Assembly (NCBI RefSeq): GCF_017874215.1
Contig: NZ_JAGGLB010000028.1
Span: 81,638 to 145,637 of the forward strand
DNA: 64,000 bases
Origin: Paenibacillus eucommiae
GTDB taxonomy: Bacteria; Bacillota; Bacilli; Paenibacillales; NBRC-103111
Reading direction: 5' to 3'
A program made the position numbers and the translations under genes. Positions 44,902-53,047 of the stretch are shown here, in pieces. The notes below the pieces were generated by a model. The model did no database searches and was not told the DNA's origin. It worked only from the letters and a program-made list of their open reading frames with translations. How positions within the stretch are numbered: position 1 is the stretch's first letter; each line of letters starts with the position of its first letter.

Positions 44902-46248
44902 ATGTCAGATTCAACGACAACTTCTTTACAGCACGGCATTGCGATCGGAATCATTGGACCGGATGCGCTGGTGGATAAAATCCTCGATACGATACGTGCC
45001 TTCCCCTCATTTTCGCCGGTAGCAAGAACCTTCCAGACGGAAGCGGAGGTTCTGGATATTGCGGCTGATTTGATAGGGAAGGTAGAAGTGTTACTTTTTT
45101 CAGATCCAATTTCTTATCAGCTGGTTAAGGACAAGCTTCATTTTCCTATACCGGTTCATTATGTGCCACTAACAGGAACAGGCCTATATCGGGCCTTATT
45201 TTGCATTGGGAAACAATCCGGACTCCGCACTCTTTCAATAGATACTTTGTCCAAACGCGCAGTTCATAGTGCCCTGCAGGAATTGGGAGAGCTCCACACT
45301 GAGGCTATTTTTTTCGAAGATACCCGTCATCCCTCCCAGGCAGAGCTCATTGCTTTTCATAAGCAGCAGTTTCAATCCTCTCGTTCAAGCGCGGCATTAA
45401 CAGCTTTAAGAAGCGTATCTGAAGCTTTAACCGAGGACGGGATTCCCAACGAGTGGATAGCTCCAACAGAACAGGATATCGTCGTTTCATTAGAGAGGGC
45501 TTTATTGTCGTCTGATACAAGAAGAAGCAAGGAATCACAAATTGTGGTCGGGTTTATTCATGTGGACGACTTTAACAGGCTCGCTATTAAAAAAACCTCA
45601 GAGCATGAGGTTCAACGTCTGAAGCTTGACATTCACCGGATGATGCTGGGTTATGTAGAGTCTTTGGAGGGTCATCTTACCCATATGGGCAGTGAAGAAT
45701 ATTCCTTTATTACGACGCGCGGCATCTTTGAGCGGGAAACTGGCGGCTATAAATCGCTGCCCCTGGCTCGTGTAGCGGATAAGCGATATGAGCTTTCCCT
45801 CAGCGTGGGCATTGGATTTGGCCGTTCAGCGAATGAAGCGGGCACGCATGCACGGCTCGCACTCAGCCGCTCCAAGGATGCCGGCGGTAATATGTGCTTT
45901 ATAGTACGAGAAGATCGCAGTATTATCGGCCCCTTGGAAATGACGCAGCCATTGGAATATGATTTATCATTAATTGATATCAGTTTATTAAAAGAAGCGG
46001 ATGAAGTTGGACTTACCTCTGCGTATTTAAGCAAACTAATTGCCCGTGTCACACGTTCTGGTGTGACGGATTATAACGCCCATGAGCTTGCTGCAACCTT
46101 GGGTGTGACTGTAAGAAGCACGCACCGGCTCCTTCTAGCATGGCTTGATGCCGGCTTCGTTGAAATCATTAGCGAAGAGAGAGGGGCAGCCAGAGGCAGG
46201 CCTAAGCAAATTTACAGACTGAGCTTTTTGAAAGAGCTCTTCCGGTAA
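44902..46248 (+). CDS. Transcriptional regulator with degenerate GGDEF-like domain and winged helix
   Basis: A 448-residue protein. The N-terminal third (about 10-180) looks like a sensor or periplasmic-binding-type fold. The middle (about 210-350) resembles a nucleotidyl cyclase: HVDDFNRLAIKK sits where GGDEF proteins have the DxDxFK motif, GSEEY replaces GGDEF, and LSVGIGFG...ARLALSRSKDAGGN mirrors the C-terminal GGDEF block. The last 80 residues carry a helix-turn-helix (ELAATLGVTVRSTHRLLLAWL). ATG 44902 follows GGCTGGAGGC. It probably regulates the serine/M20 genes or responds to a nucleotide; catalytic activity is unlikely. Confidence 0.65.
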   Translation: MSDSTTTSLQHGIAIGIIGPDALVDKILDTIRAFPSFSPVARTFQTEAEVLDIAADLIGKVEVLLFSDPISYQLVKDKLHFPIPVHYVPLTGTGLYRALFCIGKQSGLRTLSIDTLSKRAVHSALQELGELHTEAIFFEDTRHPSQAELIAFHKQQFQSSRSSAALTALRSVSEALTEDGIPNEWIAPTEQDIVVSLERALLSSDTRRSKESQIVVGFIHVDDFNRLAIKKTSEHEVQRLKLDIHRMMLGYVESLEGHLTHMGSEEYSFITTRGIFERETGGYKSLPLARVADKRYELSLSVGIGFGRSANEAGTHARLALSRSKDAGGNMCFIVREDRSIIGPLEMTQPLEYDLSLIDISLLKEADEVGLTSAYLSKLIARVTRSGVTDYNAHELAATLGVTVRSTHRLLLAWLDAGFVEIISEERGAARGRPKQIYRLSFLKELFR

Positions 46249-46266
46249 TCACTAGTTATTGGGTGT

Positions 46267-46336
46267 GAGAATGAATAGAAGTATGAGAATGAGCAGAAGT
46301 ATGAGTATGAGAATGAGTGCAAGTATGAGTATGAAG
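46267..46336 (+). repeat. Tandem 18-bp repeat before the LLM oxidoreductase gene
   Basis: Three near-identical 18-bp units GAGAATGANNNNAAGTAT (46267, 46285 and 46309), with a six-base GAGTAT insert after the second and a partial unit at the end. All lie between genes, just upstream of the LLM gene. Confidence 0.8.
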
Positions 46337-46373
46337 TCAGCATTGTTTTAGCATAACGCACAGGAGGAATCGT

Positions 46374-47390
46374 ATGAAACTATCGGTACTAGAACTTGCA
46401 ATGATGTGGAATGGGGCAACAGCCGGGGAGGCGTTTCAAGAGGCCGTTGATCTGGCCAAGCATGTGGAAGGGCTTGGTTATACCCGGTATTGGTTTGCAG
46501 AGCATCATAACACTGCTTATCAAGCAAGCAGTGCTCCGGAGCTGCTGGTTGCCCATATAGCAGCTTCCACATCCAAGCTGCGAGTTGGCTCGGGAGGAGT
46601 TATGCTACCCAATCACAGCTCGCTTAAGGTTGCCGAGAACTTCAGGACGCTCGAAGCGCTATATCCTCAAAGAGTGGACCTTGGCTTAGGTCGTGCTCCT
46701 GGCACGGATGGAACAACTGCGCTGGCTCTTCGTCGTTCGAATTCACCTCAAGCGCTGCATGCTGATGATTTTCCAGAGCAATTGACAGACTTGCTGGGCT
46801 TTCTATCTGGCGACTTTCCCGAGGATCATGCATACCGGCGCATGACGACGACTCCTGTTGTCTCCACTACGCCTGAGTTATGGATGCTTGGATCGAGTGA
46901 TGGCGGAGCCAAGCTTGCCGCTAAGCATGGGCTTGGCTTGGCTTTCGCCCACCATATTAATCCAGAGATGGCTGCTCCTATGCTGAAAGCTTATCGGCAC
47001 CATTTCGAGCCATCTGCTTTCATGGATAAGCCAAGGAGCATTTTTGCAGCTTCGGTCATTTGTGCTGCAACGGATGCTGAGGCCGAGGAGTTGGCTGCAC
47101 CGATGTTACTGCAGTGGACCCGCTGGGGACAAGGGCAAGGACAAGAGCAGCATAAAGCATTGCCAACAATAGAGGAGGCGCTTGCTTACCGCTATACCCC
47201 CGAAGAAGAAAAGATCCGCCGTGGTAGTCTCACGCGTCATATCATAGGAAGCGTAGAACGCGTTACCAATGAACTGCGAACACTGGCAGAAGAGGCTTCT
47301 GCTGATGAACTGATGATCCTCACTATGACACCTGACCGTGAGGCACGTTTCCGCTCTTATGAGCTGCTGGCTGAGGCTTTCCTCAAATGA
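46374..47390 (+). CDS. LLM-class flavin-dependent oxidoreductase
   Basis: A 338-residue luciferase-like monooxygenase-family TIM barrel. The family signatures WFAEHHN (about residues 42-48), LRVGSGGVMLPNHSSLKVAENF and DLGLGRAPG are present, as is the C-terminal SADELMILTMT strand. ATG 46374 follows AGGAGG. It is a single gene preceded by a tandem repeat and converging with the deacetylase. It probably uses FMN; substrate unknown. Confidence 0.92.
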   Translation: MKLSVLELAMMWNGATAGEAFQEAVDLAKHVEGLGYTRYWFAEHHNTAYQASSAPELLVAHIAASTSKLRVGSGGVMLPNHSSLKVAENFRTLEALYPQRVDLGLGRAPGTDGTTALALRRSNSPQALHADDFPEQLTDLLGFLSGDFPEDHAYRRMTTTPVVSTTPELWMLGSSDGGAKLAAKHGLGLAFAHHINPEMAAPMLKAYRHHFEPSAFMDKPRSIFAASVICAATDAEAEELAAPMLLQWTRWGQGQGQEQHKALPTIEEALAYRYTPEEEKIRRGSLTRHIIGSVERVTNELRTLAEEASADELMILTMTPDREARFRSYELLAEAFLK

Positions 47391-47453
47391 GGGCCACCGG
47401 AAATTGATACTCCAAGGCTTGCATCCACGTTAGGCTAACTTTCATAGAACATG

Positions 47454-47490
47454 ACAAGTGATGAGCCTCTGAGTTAGGGCTGCTCACTTG
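47454..47490. terminator. Inverted repeat between convergent genes
   Basis: CAAGTGATGAGC and GCTGCTCACTTG pair over seven to ten positions between the ends of two convergent genes, but no T run follows on either strand; a weak terminator candidate. Confidence 0.35.
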
Positions 47491-47517
47491 CCATGAGATA
47501 GCAAATGGATTTATGGT

Positions 47518-48492
47518 TCAAGATTTCTTTTCATCTATTTCCTGTAGCTGCTGGATGGTCACCAACGAATAGTCATTTTGCTGCAAGTACTCAATGATCT
47601 GAGGCAGGGCTTCCACGGTATGGTCTAGATGACGGCCGCCGAAGCTGTGCAGTAGAATAATACCGCCAGGCTTGATTGTATCTTTCACAGTTTGAACAAT
47701 CTTCTCGGATGAAGTACCTGCCCAGTCTCGCGGATCTACAGTCCAAGCTACGAGATATCGGCCTTCTGCCTGGAGCTTTTGCTTCAGATACTCAGGTGCA
47801 GCTCCGTAAGGTGCTCGAATAAAGGAAGTTGTCTCGCCCAGAATGTTTTTTAATAATTCATCGTTTTTATCAACTTCTGTTTTAATCTGCTCGTTGTCCA
47901 GCTTGTTCATATTAGCGTGTGAAAAGCTGTGATTGCCAATGGTATGTCCTTCATCATTGATCTGCTTCACAATTTCAGGGAACTTCTCTATCTGCGTTCC
48001 TACCAGAAAAAAGGTCGCTTTGACATTATGTTTTTTGAGAATTTCCAAGATCTTAGGTGTGAACTTGGCGTCAGGTCCATCATCGAAAGTCAACGCTGCT
48101 GTTTTGAGGGGCTGACTGACTGATTTCGCAGGCGTTGGTGAGGCCGATGACAAGGATGAAGAAGGTGAAGATGAAGGCGATGATGATGGCAAGGTGTTTA
48201 TGGCCAGGACAGGAGCAGCCTCTTCCAAGGGTTCCACTGCAGGAGTCGAAGTTTGAACGTCTGGTTTAGTCCCCAGTTTGCCAGTTTCGCCAGATTTAGT
48301 GTTGCCATTAGCGGCGCTTACCGCAGTTGCGGAAATTTGATTCAACGGATCGTTTAATAAAGCAGAGATGTCTATCATTAGAAGAGTCGCCCCTAACAGA
48401 AAGCAGGCTGCAAGCAGCAGCGATCCCGCCAGCAATAGAACGTGCTTTTTCCCCCGTTTCTCTTTTTTGATTTCGACAAGTTTTGCACCCAT
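47518..48492 (-). CDS. Membrane-anchored polysaccharide deacetylase (NodB domain)
   Basis: A 324-residue protein with one N-terminal membrane helix (about 18-40), a Pro/Ser-rich low-complexity linker (about 65-125; runs of SSPS) and a CE4 deacetylase domain (about 130-315). Active-site motifs: TFDDGP, HSFSHANM (metal His pair), RAPYGA, VDPRDW and LLHSFGG. It probably deacetylates peptidoglycan or another wall glycan outside the membrane. AGGAAGGA precedes the start. Divergent from the MerR fusion gene. Confidence 0.93.
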   Translation of the reverse strand: MGAKLVEIKKEKRGKKHVLLLAGSLLLAACFLLGATLLMIDISALLNDPLNQISATAVSAANGNTKSGETGKLGTKPDVQTSTPAVEPLEEAAPVLAINTLPSSSPSSSPSSSLSSASPTPAKSVSQPLKTAALTFDDGPDAKFTPKILEILKKHNVKATFFLVGTQIEKFPEIVKQINDEGHTIGNHSFSHANMNKLDNEQIKTEVDKNDELLKNILGETTSFIRAPYGAAPEYLKQKLQAEGRYLVAWTVDPRDWAGTSSEKIVQTVKDTIKPGGIILLHSFGGRHLDHTVEALPQIIEYLQQNDYSLVTIQQLQEIDEKKS

Positions 48493-48527
48493 TTCAATCC
48501 TTCCTTTCCTACTAATTTTGTCGAAAC

Positions 48528-48563
48528 CACTCGACTTTTAATATAGATGACGATCTGCGAGTG
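48528..48563. promoter_or_regulatory. Inverted repeat in the divergent deacetylase/MerR promoter region
   Basis: CACTCG (48528-48533) and CGAGTG (48558-48563) form a separated inverted repeat within the 150-bp divergent intergenic region; a candidate operator for the adjacent MerR-type regulator. Not supported by anything beyond position and symmetry. Confidence 0.3.
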
Positions 48564-48643
48564 TATATAGTTCAACACAAATGCAAATGATTTTATGGAC
48601 CTTAACCTTATGTCATCGTTTATCATCATGGAGGGAGGTACAG

Positions 48644-49678
48644 ATGAAAATTAATGATCTTGCTAAACGGTTAAATGTTACGCCGCGAGCGATTCGGTTG
48701 TATGAAAAGAAGGGATTGATTAAGCCGGAGAGAGGCGCGGAGAATGGATATCGCTATTACACGGAGCATGATGCTTGGAGACTGCAAACGATCGCGTCCC
48801 TCCGCGAGATCGGTTTAGGTTTGGATCAAATACAAATGCTGCTGGAGAAGTTTGATCAAGGAAACTCTGGAGAAGTGCATCATTATCTTGAAATGCAAAG
48901 AATGGCGATGGTTGCTAATTGGGTTGAACGGAGATATTCAATCCATATGCTTGACGAATTGATCCTCCGTTTCGAAGCTAAGCAGGGGCTGCACCTTGAG
49001 GATTTATTCCAGCTTGCAGAGAATTTGAAGCAAATCCAAAAAGGCCATTCATCCTGGCAGGATAAATGGGATTTCGACCGGTTAGCGGGCCAATTTGATC
49101 CTTCAGCCGCACTTTTTGCCGGGGGGCCGTTCGTTTCTGCGTTGGAGTACGAAAAGACGCTAGAGTTTATGGTGCAGTGGGTAGCTGCGCAGCCCAGTGA
49201 GCAAGGCTTGGATATTGGGACAGGCACGGGGAATTTGGCTGGCAAATTGCTGGCCAAAGGAGCTTCCATGCACGCAATCGATCAGTCAAAGGAGATGCTC
49301 GCCCGTTGTCGGGAGAAATTTCCCGGCCTGTCAGCTAAGCTTGGCAATGCACTGTCCATCCCTGTTGTGGACAAGCAGTTTCATTTTGTTGTGACTGCTT
49401 TTGCTTTTCACCATCTTGATGAGATCCAGCAAATTTTAGCGCTAGAGGAAATGAACCGTATCCTTAAACCTAATGGGCGAATCTGCATAAGCGGTCTAAT
49501 GTATGAGGGCAGCACAGGTTCCTCTCCATATGGCAAAGAGACGGTTGCGGCATTGTCTGAAAGACATCCGGCCAATCGTCTCAAACTGCTAGAGTGGTTC
49601 CAAAGTCATGACTTTATCACAGTTCAGCATCAAATTAATGAGTGGATTCACGTTGTTTATGCTGTGCGGAAACATTAA
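48644..49678 (+). CDS. MerR-type regulator fused to SAM-dependent methyltransferase
   Basis: A 344-residue fusion. Residues 1-70 are a MerR helix-turn-helix (INDLAKRLNVTPRAIRLYEKKGLI, GYRYYTEHD, LREIGLGLDQIQMLL), followed by a helical connector (about 75-145) and a class I methyltransferase domain (about 170-300) with LDIGTGTGNLAGKLL and the AFHHLDE/RILKPNGR motifs. MerR proteins usually bear small ligand domains, so here the methyltransferase may act as sensor or enzyme. ATG 48644 follows GGAGGGAGG. The partner gene may be the divergent deacetylase (inference). Confidence 0.87.
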   Translation: MKINDLAKRLNVTPRAIRLYEKKGLIKPERGAENGYRYYTEHDAWRLQTIASLREIGLGLDQIQMLLEKFDQGNSGEVHHYLEMQRMAMVANWVERRYSIHMLDELILRFEAKQGLHLEDLFQLAENLKQIQKGHSSWQDKWDFDRLAGQFDPSAALFAGGPFVSALEYEKTLEFMVQWVAAQPSEQGLDIGTGTGNLAGKLLAKGASMHAIDQSKEMLARCREKFPGLSAKLGNALSIPVVDKQFHFVVTAFAFHHLDEIQQILALEEMNRILKPNGRICISGLMYEGSTGSSPYGKETVAALSERHPANRLKLLEWFQSHDFITVQHQINEWIHVVYAVRKH

Positions 49679-49728
49679 ACGGTTGTTTTAACTGACCCTG
49701 ATCTCTTCTTAGATCTACTCGCATCCTC

Positions 49729-51633
49729 CTACATCCTCTTCGGAGCAGGCAAGCCAAGTATGCCAAGTGCATCATGCAAGGTATCTTTAAAACGCTCAGT
49801 GAGCCAAAGACGGAATCCCTTCTTGGGCTCTTCGGCTTTAAGAATAGGGCATACCGCATAGAAGTGATTGAACATCGTCGCTAATTCATAAACATAAGAG
49901 CATAGGGTATTCGGAGTAAGCTCCTTTGCAGCGGTTTGAAGAGTTTCTGGCCAATAAGCGAGATGCCTCATCAGTTTATATTCTTGGATGTCAAGCTTGC
50001 TGTAATCAATCGGCTCTCTATGTGCAGCTGCCTCGGCTTGAGATTTAGCGTTAGACTCCTCAAGAGCCTTATCCAAAATGCTGCAGGACCGCGCATAGGA
50101 ATAAAGCAAATACACACCGGTGTTCCCGGACACTTCAGTCGCTTGATCCAAGTCAAAAACGACTTCGGTAAGCAAGTTGAACCTCAACAAGTAATAGCGG
50201 ATAGCTGCCGCTGCGATCGCGCGACTGGATAGTCCGGCTTTACGGGAGCGTTTGGCATCAATAATTTGCTCCATTTGGTCCAGCAAAACAGCAACCTTAA
50301 TCCCAATGCCCTGTCTGCCTGACATCGGATATGAATGTCTGCCTGCCGAGATATCTACGCCTAAGCCAGCCGCGGTATCAGGGCTTAAAGAAACAACGCC
50401 ATAGCTGACATGTCTGAGCTGATTAGCTTGCTGCTCAAAGCCAAGAGCGAGAAGCGCCTGCTTCACCATCGCCTGAGGATATTCTTGTCTATGGTCAATA
50501 ATGTTAATGACCATATCGGCTTTTCCGATAGGCCTCTTTACGCCTGTAGGATCCGTGGACCATAAGCGGTCGGCAAACTTTTTATAACGAAACTCTTTGC
50601 CCAAAACCCCAAATTTCCACAAATGATAAGCAATATCCTTAGCGGTATAGGTCAGGAGCCCGTTGGAACGGATCAGAACTTTATCCGCTTGATAATCCGC
50701 ATGCCCGGGCCCATCTGAATCATCCTTGTCCCCCGGCTGCTTAAGTACCCAGCATCCCGTTAATTTCCCCTCTGTCTCTTGCTGGAAAATCGCTGTAGTT
50801 TTCAAAAGCTCAAAGGCATGTGACCAAAATCCCTCCCGCACGATACTGCTTTCCCAAACAAGGACATCATACTGGATATTAAATGGCTTCATTTCCTCCA
50901 GATGTTCCTTTACGATTCGTTCGGCAACCAGTAACCCCACCCAGGCCAGGTTGGAATTGCCTTGTTCCAGCTGGTGAAGCACAACTGCGCGTTCATTTTG
51001 CAAATCCGGATTTTCTTTGTAAGCATGATTAACCTGGGAGTAAACATCCCAACAGAAGTCACCGAAGCGCGAGTAAGCTTGTTCATTCGAGGGGGTATGA
51101 AGAATACCCACGACCGTGTCGGCTAGTTGGTTACCCAAATCATCAATATAATTATGCACCTCGACTTGATGACCGGTTCTTTTTAACATGCGGGTTAAGG
51201 TGTCACCTATACATGAATTTCGCAGATGGCCAATATGGGCAGACTTGTTCGGGTTAATCGAGGTATGCTCGATAATGACTTTGGAATGGCTTTGATCCGA
51301 TAAAGAGAGTGTGCTAAAAGGCGTCGCCACCCATTTCTCCCAGTTTAAATAGAGGTTAATAAATCCGGGAGCAGCGACCTCGATTTGCTGAAACCAAGGT
51401 TGGATCTGAGTGTGCGAGAGCAGTTTATCCTTTATTGTATTAGCGATGACAAGGGGAGGCTTCTTTAAAATTTTGGCAAGCTGCATGGCAATATTGATGC
51501 TGTAGTCTCCATGCTCCAAGCTGGCAGGATGCCCAGCGATGATGCCCAGCTTATCTGGTCGTGGTTGACCAGCCTCTGCGAGCAGGACTTGCACAATTTC
51601 CTCGATAGCTAAGCTGATTTGTTTACTAATCAT
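49729..51633 (-). CDS. argS: Arginyl-tRNA synthetase (long form)
   Basis: A 634-residue class I synthetase charging tRNA-Arg. The HIGH motif appears as SAHIGHLRNS (about residues 130-139), the KMSKS-equivalent region as MSGRQGIGIK (about 432) and the C-terminal anticodon-binding DALR domain from about 490. At 634 residues it is longer than the usual Bacillota ArgRS of about 555. It is therefore possibly a second or laterally acquired version. GGAGGA precedes ATG 51633. A T-box leader with a CGG specifier lies upstream on the same strand. Confidence 0.92.
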   Translation of the reverse strand: MISKQISLAIEEIVQVLLAEAGQPRPDKLGIIAGHPASLEHGDYSINIAMQLAKILKKPPLVIANTIKDKLLSHTQIQPWFQQIEVAAPGFINLYLNWEKWVATPFSTLSLSDQSHSKVIIEHTSINPNKSAHIGHLRNSCIGDTLTRMLKRTGHQVEVHNYIDDLGNQLADTVVGILHTPSNEQAYSRFGDFCWDVYSQVNHAYKENPDLQNERAVVLHQLEQGNSNLAWVGLLVAERIVKEHLEEMKPFNIQYDVLVWESSIVREGFWSHAFELLKTTAIFQQETEGKLTGCWVLKQPGDKDDSDGPGHADYQADKVLIRSNGLLTYTAKDIAYHLWKFGVLGKEFRYKKFADRLWSTDPTGVKRPIGKADMVINIIDHRQEYPQAMVKQALLALGFEQQANQLRHVSYGVVSLSPDTAAGLGVDISAGRHSYPMSGRQGIGIKVAVLLDQMEQIIDAKRSRKAGLSSRAIAAAAIRYYLLRFNLLTEVVFDLDQATEVSGNTGVYLLYSYARSCSILDKALEESNAKSQAEAAAHREPIDYSKLDIQEYKLMRHLAYWPETLQTAAKELTPNTLCSYVYELATMFNHFYAVCPILKAEEPKKGFRLWLTERFKDTLHDALGILGLPAPKRM

Positions 51634-51675
51634 TCATGTTTCCTCCATTCAAATAAAATGACTACAAAATAAAAA

Positions 51676-51915
51676 CAAAAAAGGCTCCCGTCTCTATAAT
51701 AAGAGACGAGAGCCTGATAGGATCCCGTGGTACCACTCTAAGTGTTAAACCCTGGAAGGCTTAACCACTCGATTTCGTAACGGTCTGTGACCGGATTTGC
51801 CTACTTGCATGTTCAGCAAACCATTTCCCGGGTCCGTTTCATCCTTGACATACGTACCGGCTTACACTTACCCGGCTCGCTGCGACTGTCTGTCATGGCC
51901 TACTGTCCCGTTCAT
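51676..51915 (-). promoter_or_regulatory. T-box riboswitch leader of argS
   Basis: On the minus strand the T-box sequence AGAGTGGTACCACGG (plus-strand 51725-51739) precedes a terminator hairpin (GGCTCTCGTCTCT with AGAGACGGGAGCC, 51683-51714) and a T run. Upstream, stem I begins CGGGACAGTAGG (the AGTA motif of the specifier loop) and closes at GAAACGGACCCG, where CGG (51834-51836), an Arg codon, fits as specifier before an A. Uncharged tRNA-Arg would stabilise the antiterminator and raise argS transcription. Confidence 0.92.
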
Positions 51916-51967
51916 TAATGTTGATGCTATGTGGAAGGTGATTGTCTTGAAATATATGTTAGAAATA

Positions 51968-51996
51968 TTTATACAGGAAACCTGAACAAGTGTCAA
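51968..51996 (-). promoter_or_regulatory. Promoter of the argS T-box leader
   Basis: On the minus strand TTGACA (51996-51991), a 17-bp spacer and TATAAA (51973-51968) form a near-consensus vegetative promoter; transcription would start about 45 bp before stem I. Confidence 0.8.
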
Positions 51997-52122
51997 GTCT
52001 GAACAGGAATATGAACGTGAATTAAAATATTCAAGCTGTGAATAGTATTGACTTCTTTTTTTATATTATATATAATTCAAGAAAATATATATAATTAATT
52101 GTGATTAAGTATGATGTCTCCA

Positions 52123-52160
52123 ATGTGTTTCAGATGTATTTCAGATGTGTTTCAGATGTA
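52123..52160. repeat. Three tandem 11-bp repeats
   Basis: ATGTGTTTCAG, ATGTATTTCAG and ATGTGTTTCAG are contiguous (52123, 52134, 52145), followed by a partial ATGTAATTCG, about 85 bp before the GntR gene. The 11-bp period places equivalent bases on nearly the same DNA face, so a regulatory role is possible. Confidence 0.75.
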
Positions 52161-52244
52161 ATTCGTGTTGCTTATTTCATTGGCTTATTTTATGATTTTG
52201 TAGGCTGTTGAAAAACTAAATATAACATAAAAGGTGAGCTAAAA

Positions 52245-52946
52245 ATGAAAGAACCCAGCATTACGGCAAATTTGGCGGATAAACAAAGAATCAGTACGGA
52301 TATTGTAGCTTTAATTAAACAGAAGATTATCGACGGGGAATTAAATCCAGGTGACCGGATTGTGGAAACTAAATTAGCGCGTGAGCTTGGTATTAGCCAG
52401 ACTCCAATTCGTGAAGCCATCCGTCAACTGGCAGGAGAAGGCGTCGTCAATATCGTTCCCAATCGGGGCTCGATTATTTGCGATTTGACTGCCAAGGATG
52501 TCTTCGAAGTGTATTCGTATCGTGCAGTTCTGGAAGGGATGGCCATCAGACTGGCCGTTCAAAACACGACTATAAATGATGTCAAGCATCTGGAGCAATT
52601 TTACGTAGAAATGAAAAAAAAGCTCGATGATGATTCTATAGTTTCTCTATCTCAGGATTCCGGGTACATCCATTATTATATATTCAAACTTTCCAGGCAT
52701 GCTGTGTTGATGTCTATGTTTGATTTCATCTCATTTCGTATCCAATTGATCAATCGGATTCTAGGGCACAAGTATACTAAAGAAAAAGAGGTTTCTGAGC
52801 ATTGGGAGCTGATTGCGGCGCTGAAGAAAGGCGATCCGGATGATGCGGAAAAGGTGATGAGAGAACATATTCGCCGTGCTTATATGGAATTTATGAATAT
52901 TGGGATGGTGGATCGTACGGAGCTTGTACAAAACGAGTGGATCTAG
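52245..52946 (+). CDS. GntR-family (FadR/FCD) transcriptional regulator
   Basis: A 233-residue regulator with an N-terminal winged helix (about 15-80: KIIDGELNPGDRIVETKLARELGISQTPIREAIRQLAGEGVV) and a C-terminal all-helical FCD ligand domain (about 95-220) with the metal-binding Asp/His pattern. AAGGTGAG precedes ATG 52245. It heads the six-gene run that ends at 59273 and probably represses it in the absence of a pathway intermediate. The 11-bp repeats upstream are an operator candidate. Confidence 0.92.
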   Translation: MKEPSITANLADKQRISTDIVALIKQKIIDGELNPGDRIVETKLARELGISQTPIREAIRQLAGEGVVNIVPNRGSIICDLTAKDVFEVYSYRAVLEGMAIRLAVQNTTINDVKHLEQFYVEMKKKLDDDSIVSLSQDSGYIHYYIFKLSRHAVLMSMFDFISFRIQLINRILGHKYTKEKEVSEHWELIAALKKGDPDDAEKVMREHIRRAYMEFMNIGMVDRTELVQNEWI

Positions 52947-53016
52947 GAGTTTGTCCGACGAGGGACAATGCTGGAGGGTTAATTGTAACATTTCCCTTGT
53001 TTCGTCGGACAGACTC
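52947..53016. repeat. Imperfect long inverted repeat after the GntR gene
   Basis: GAGTTTGTCCGACGA at 52947-52961 and TCGTCGGACAGACTC at 53002-53016 pair with one mismatch around 40 bases that can themselves fold (ACAAT/ATTGT). There is no T run, so it may be an attenuator, an mRNA processing hairpin or an operator. Confidence 0.7.
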
Positions 53017-53047
53017 TTAAACACATGTCGAAGGAGTGGAAACTAGA

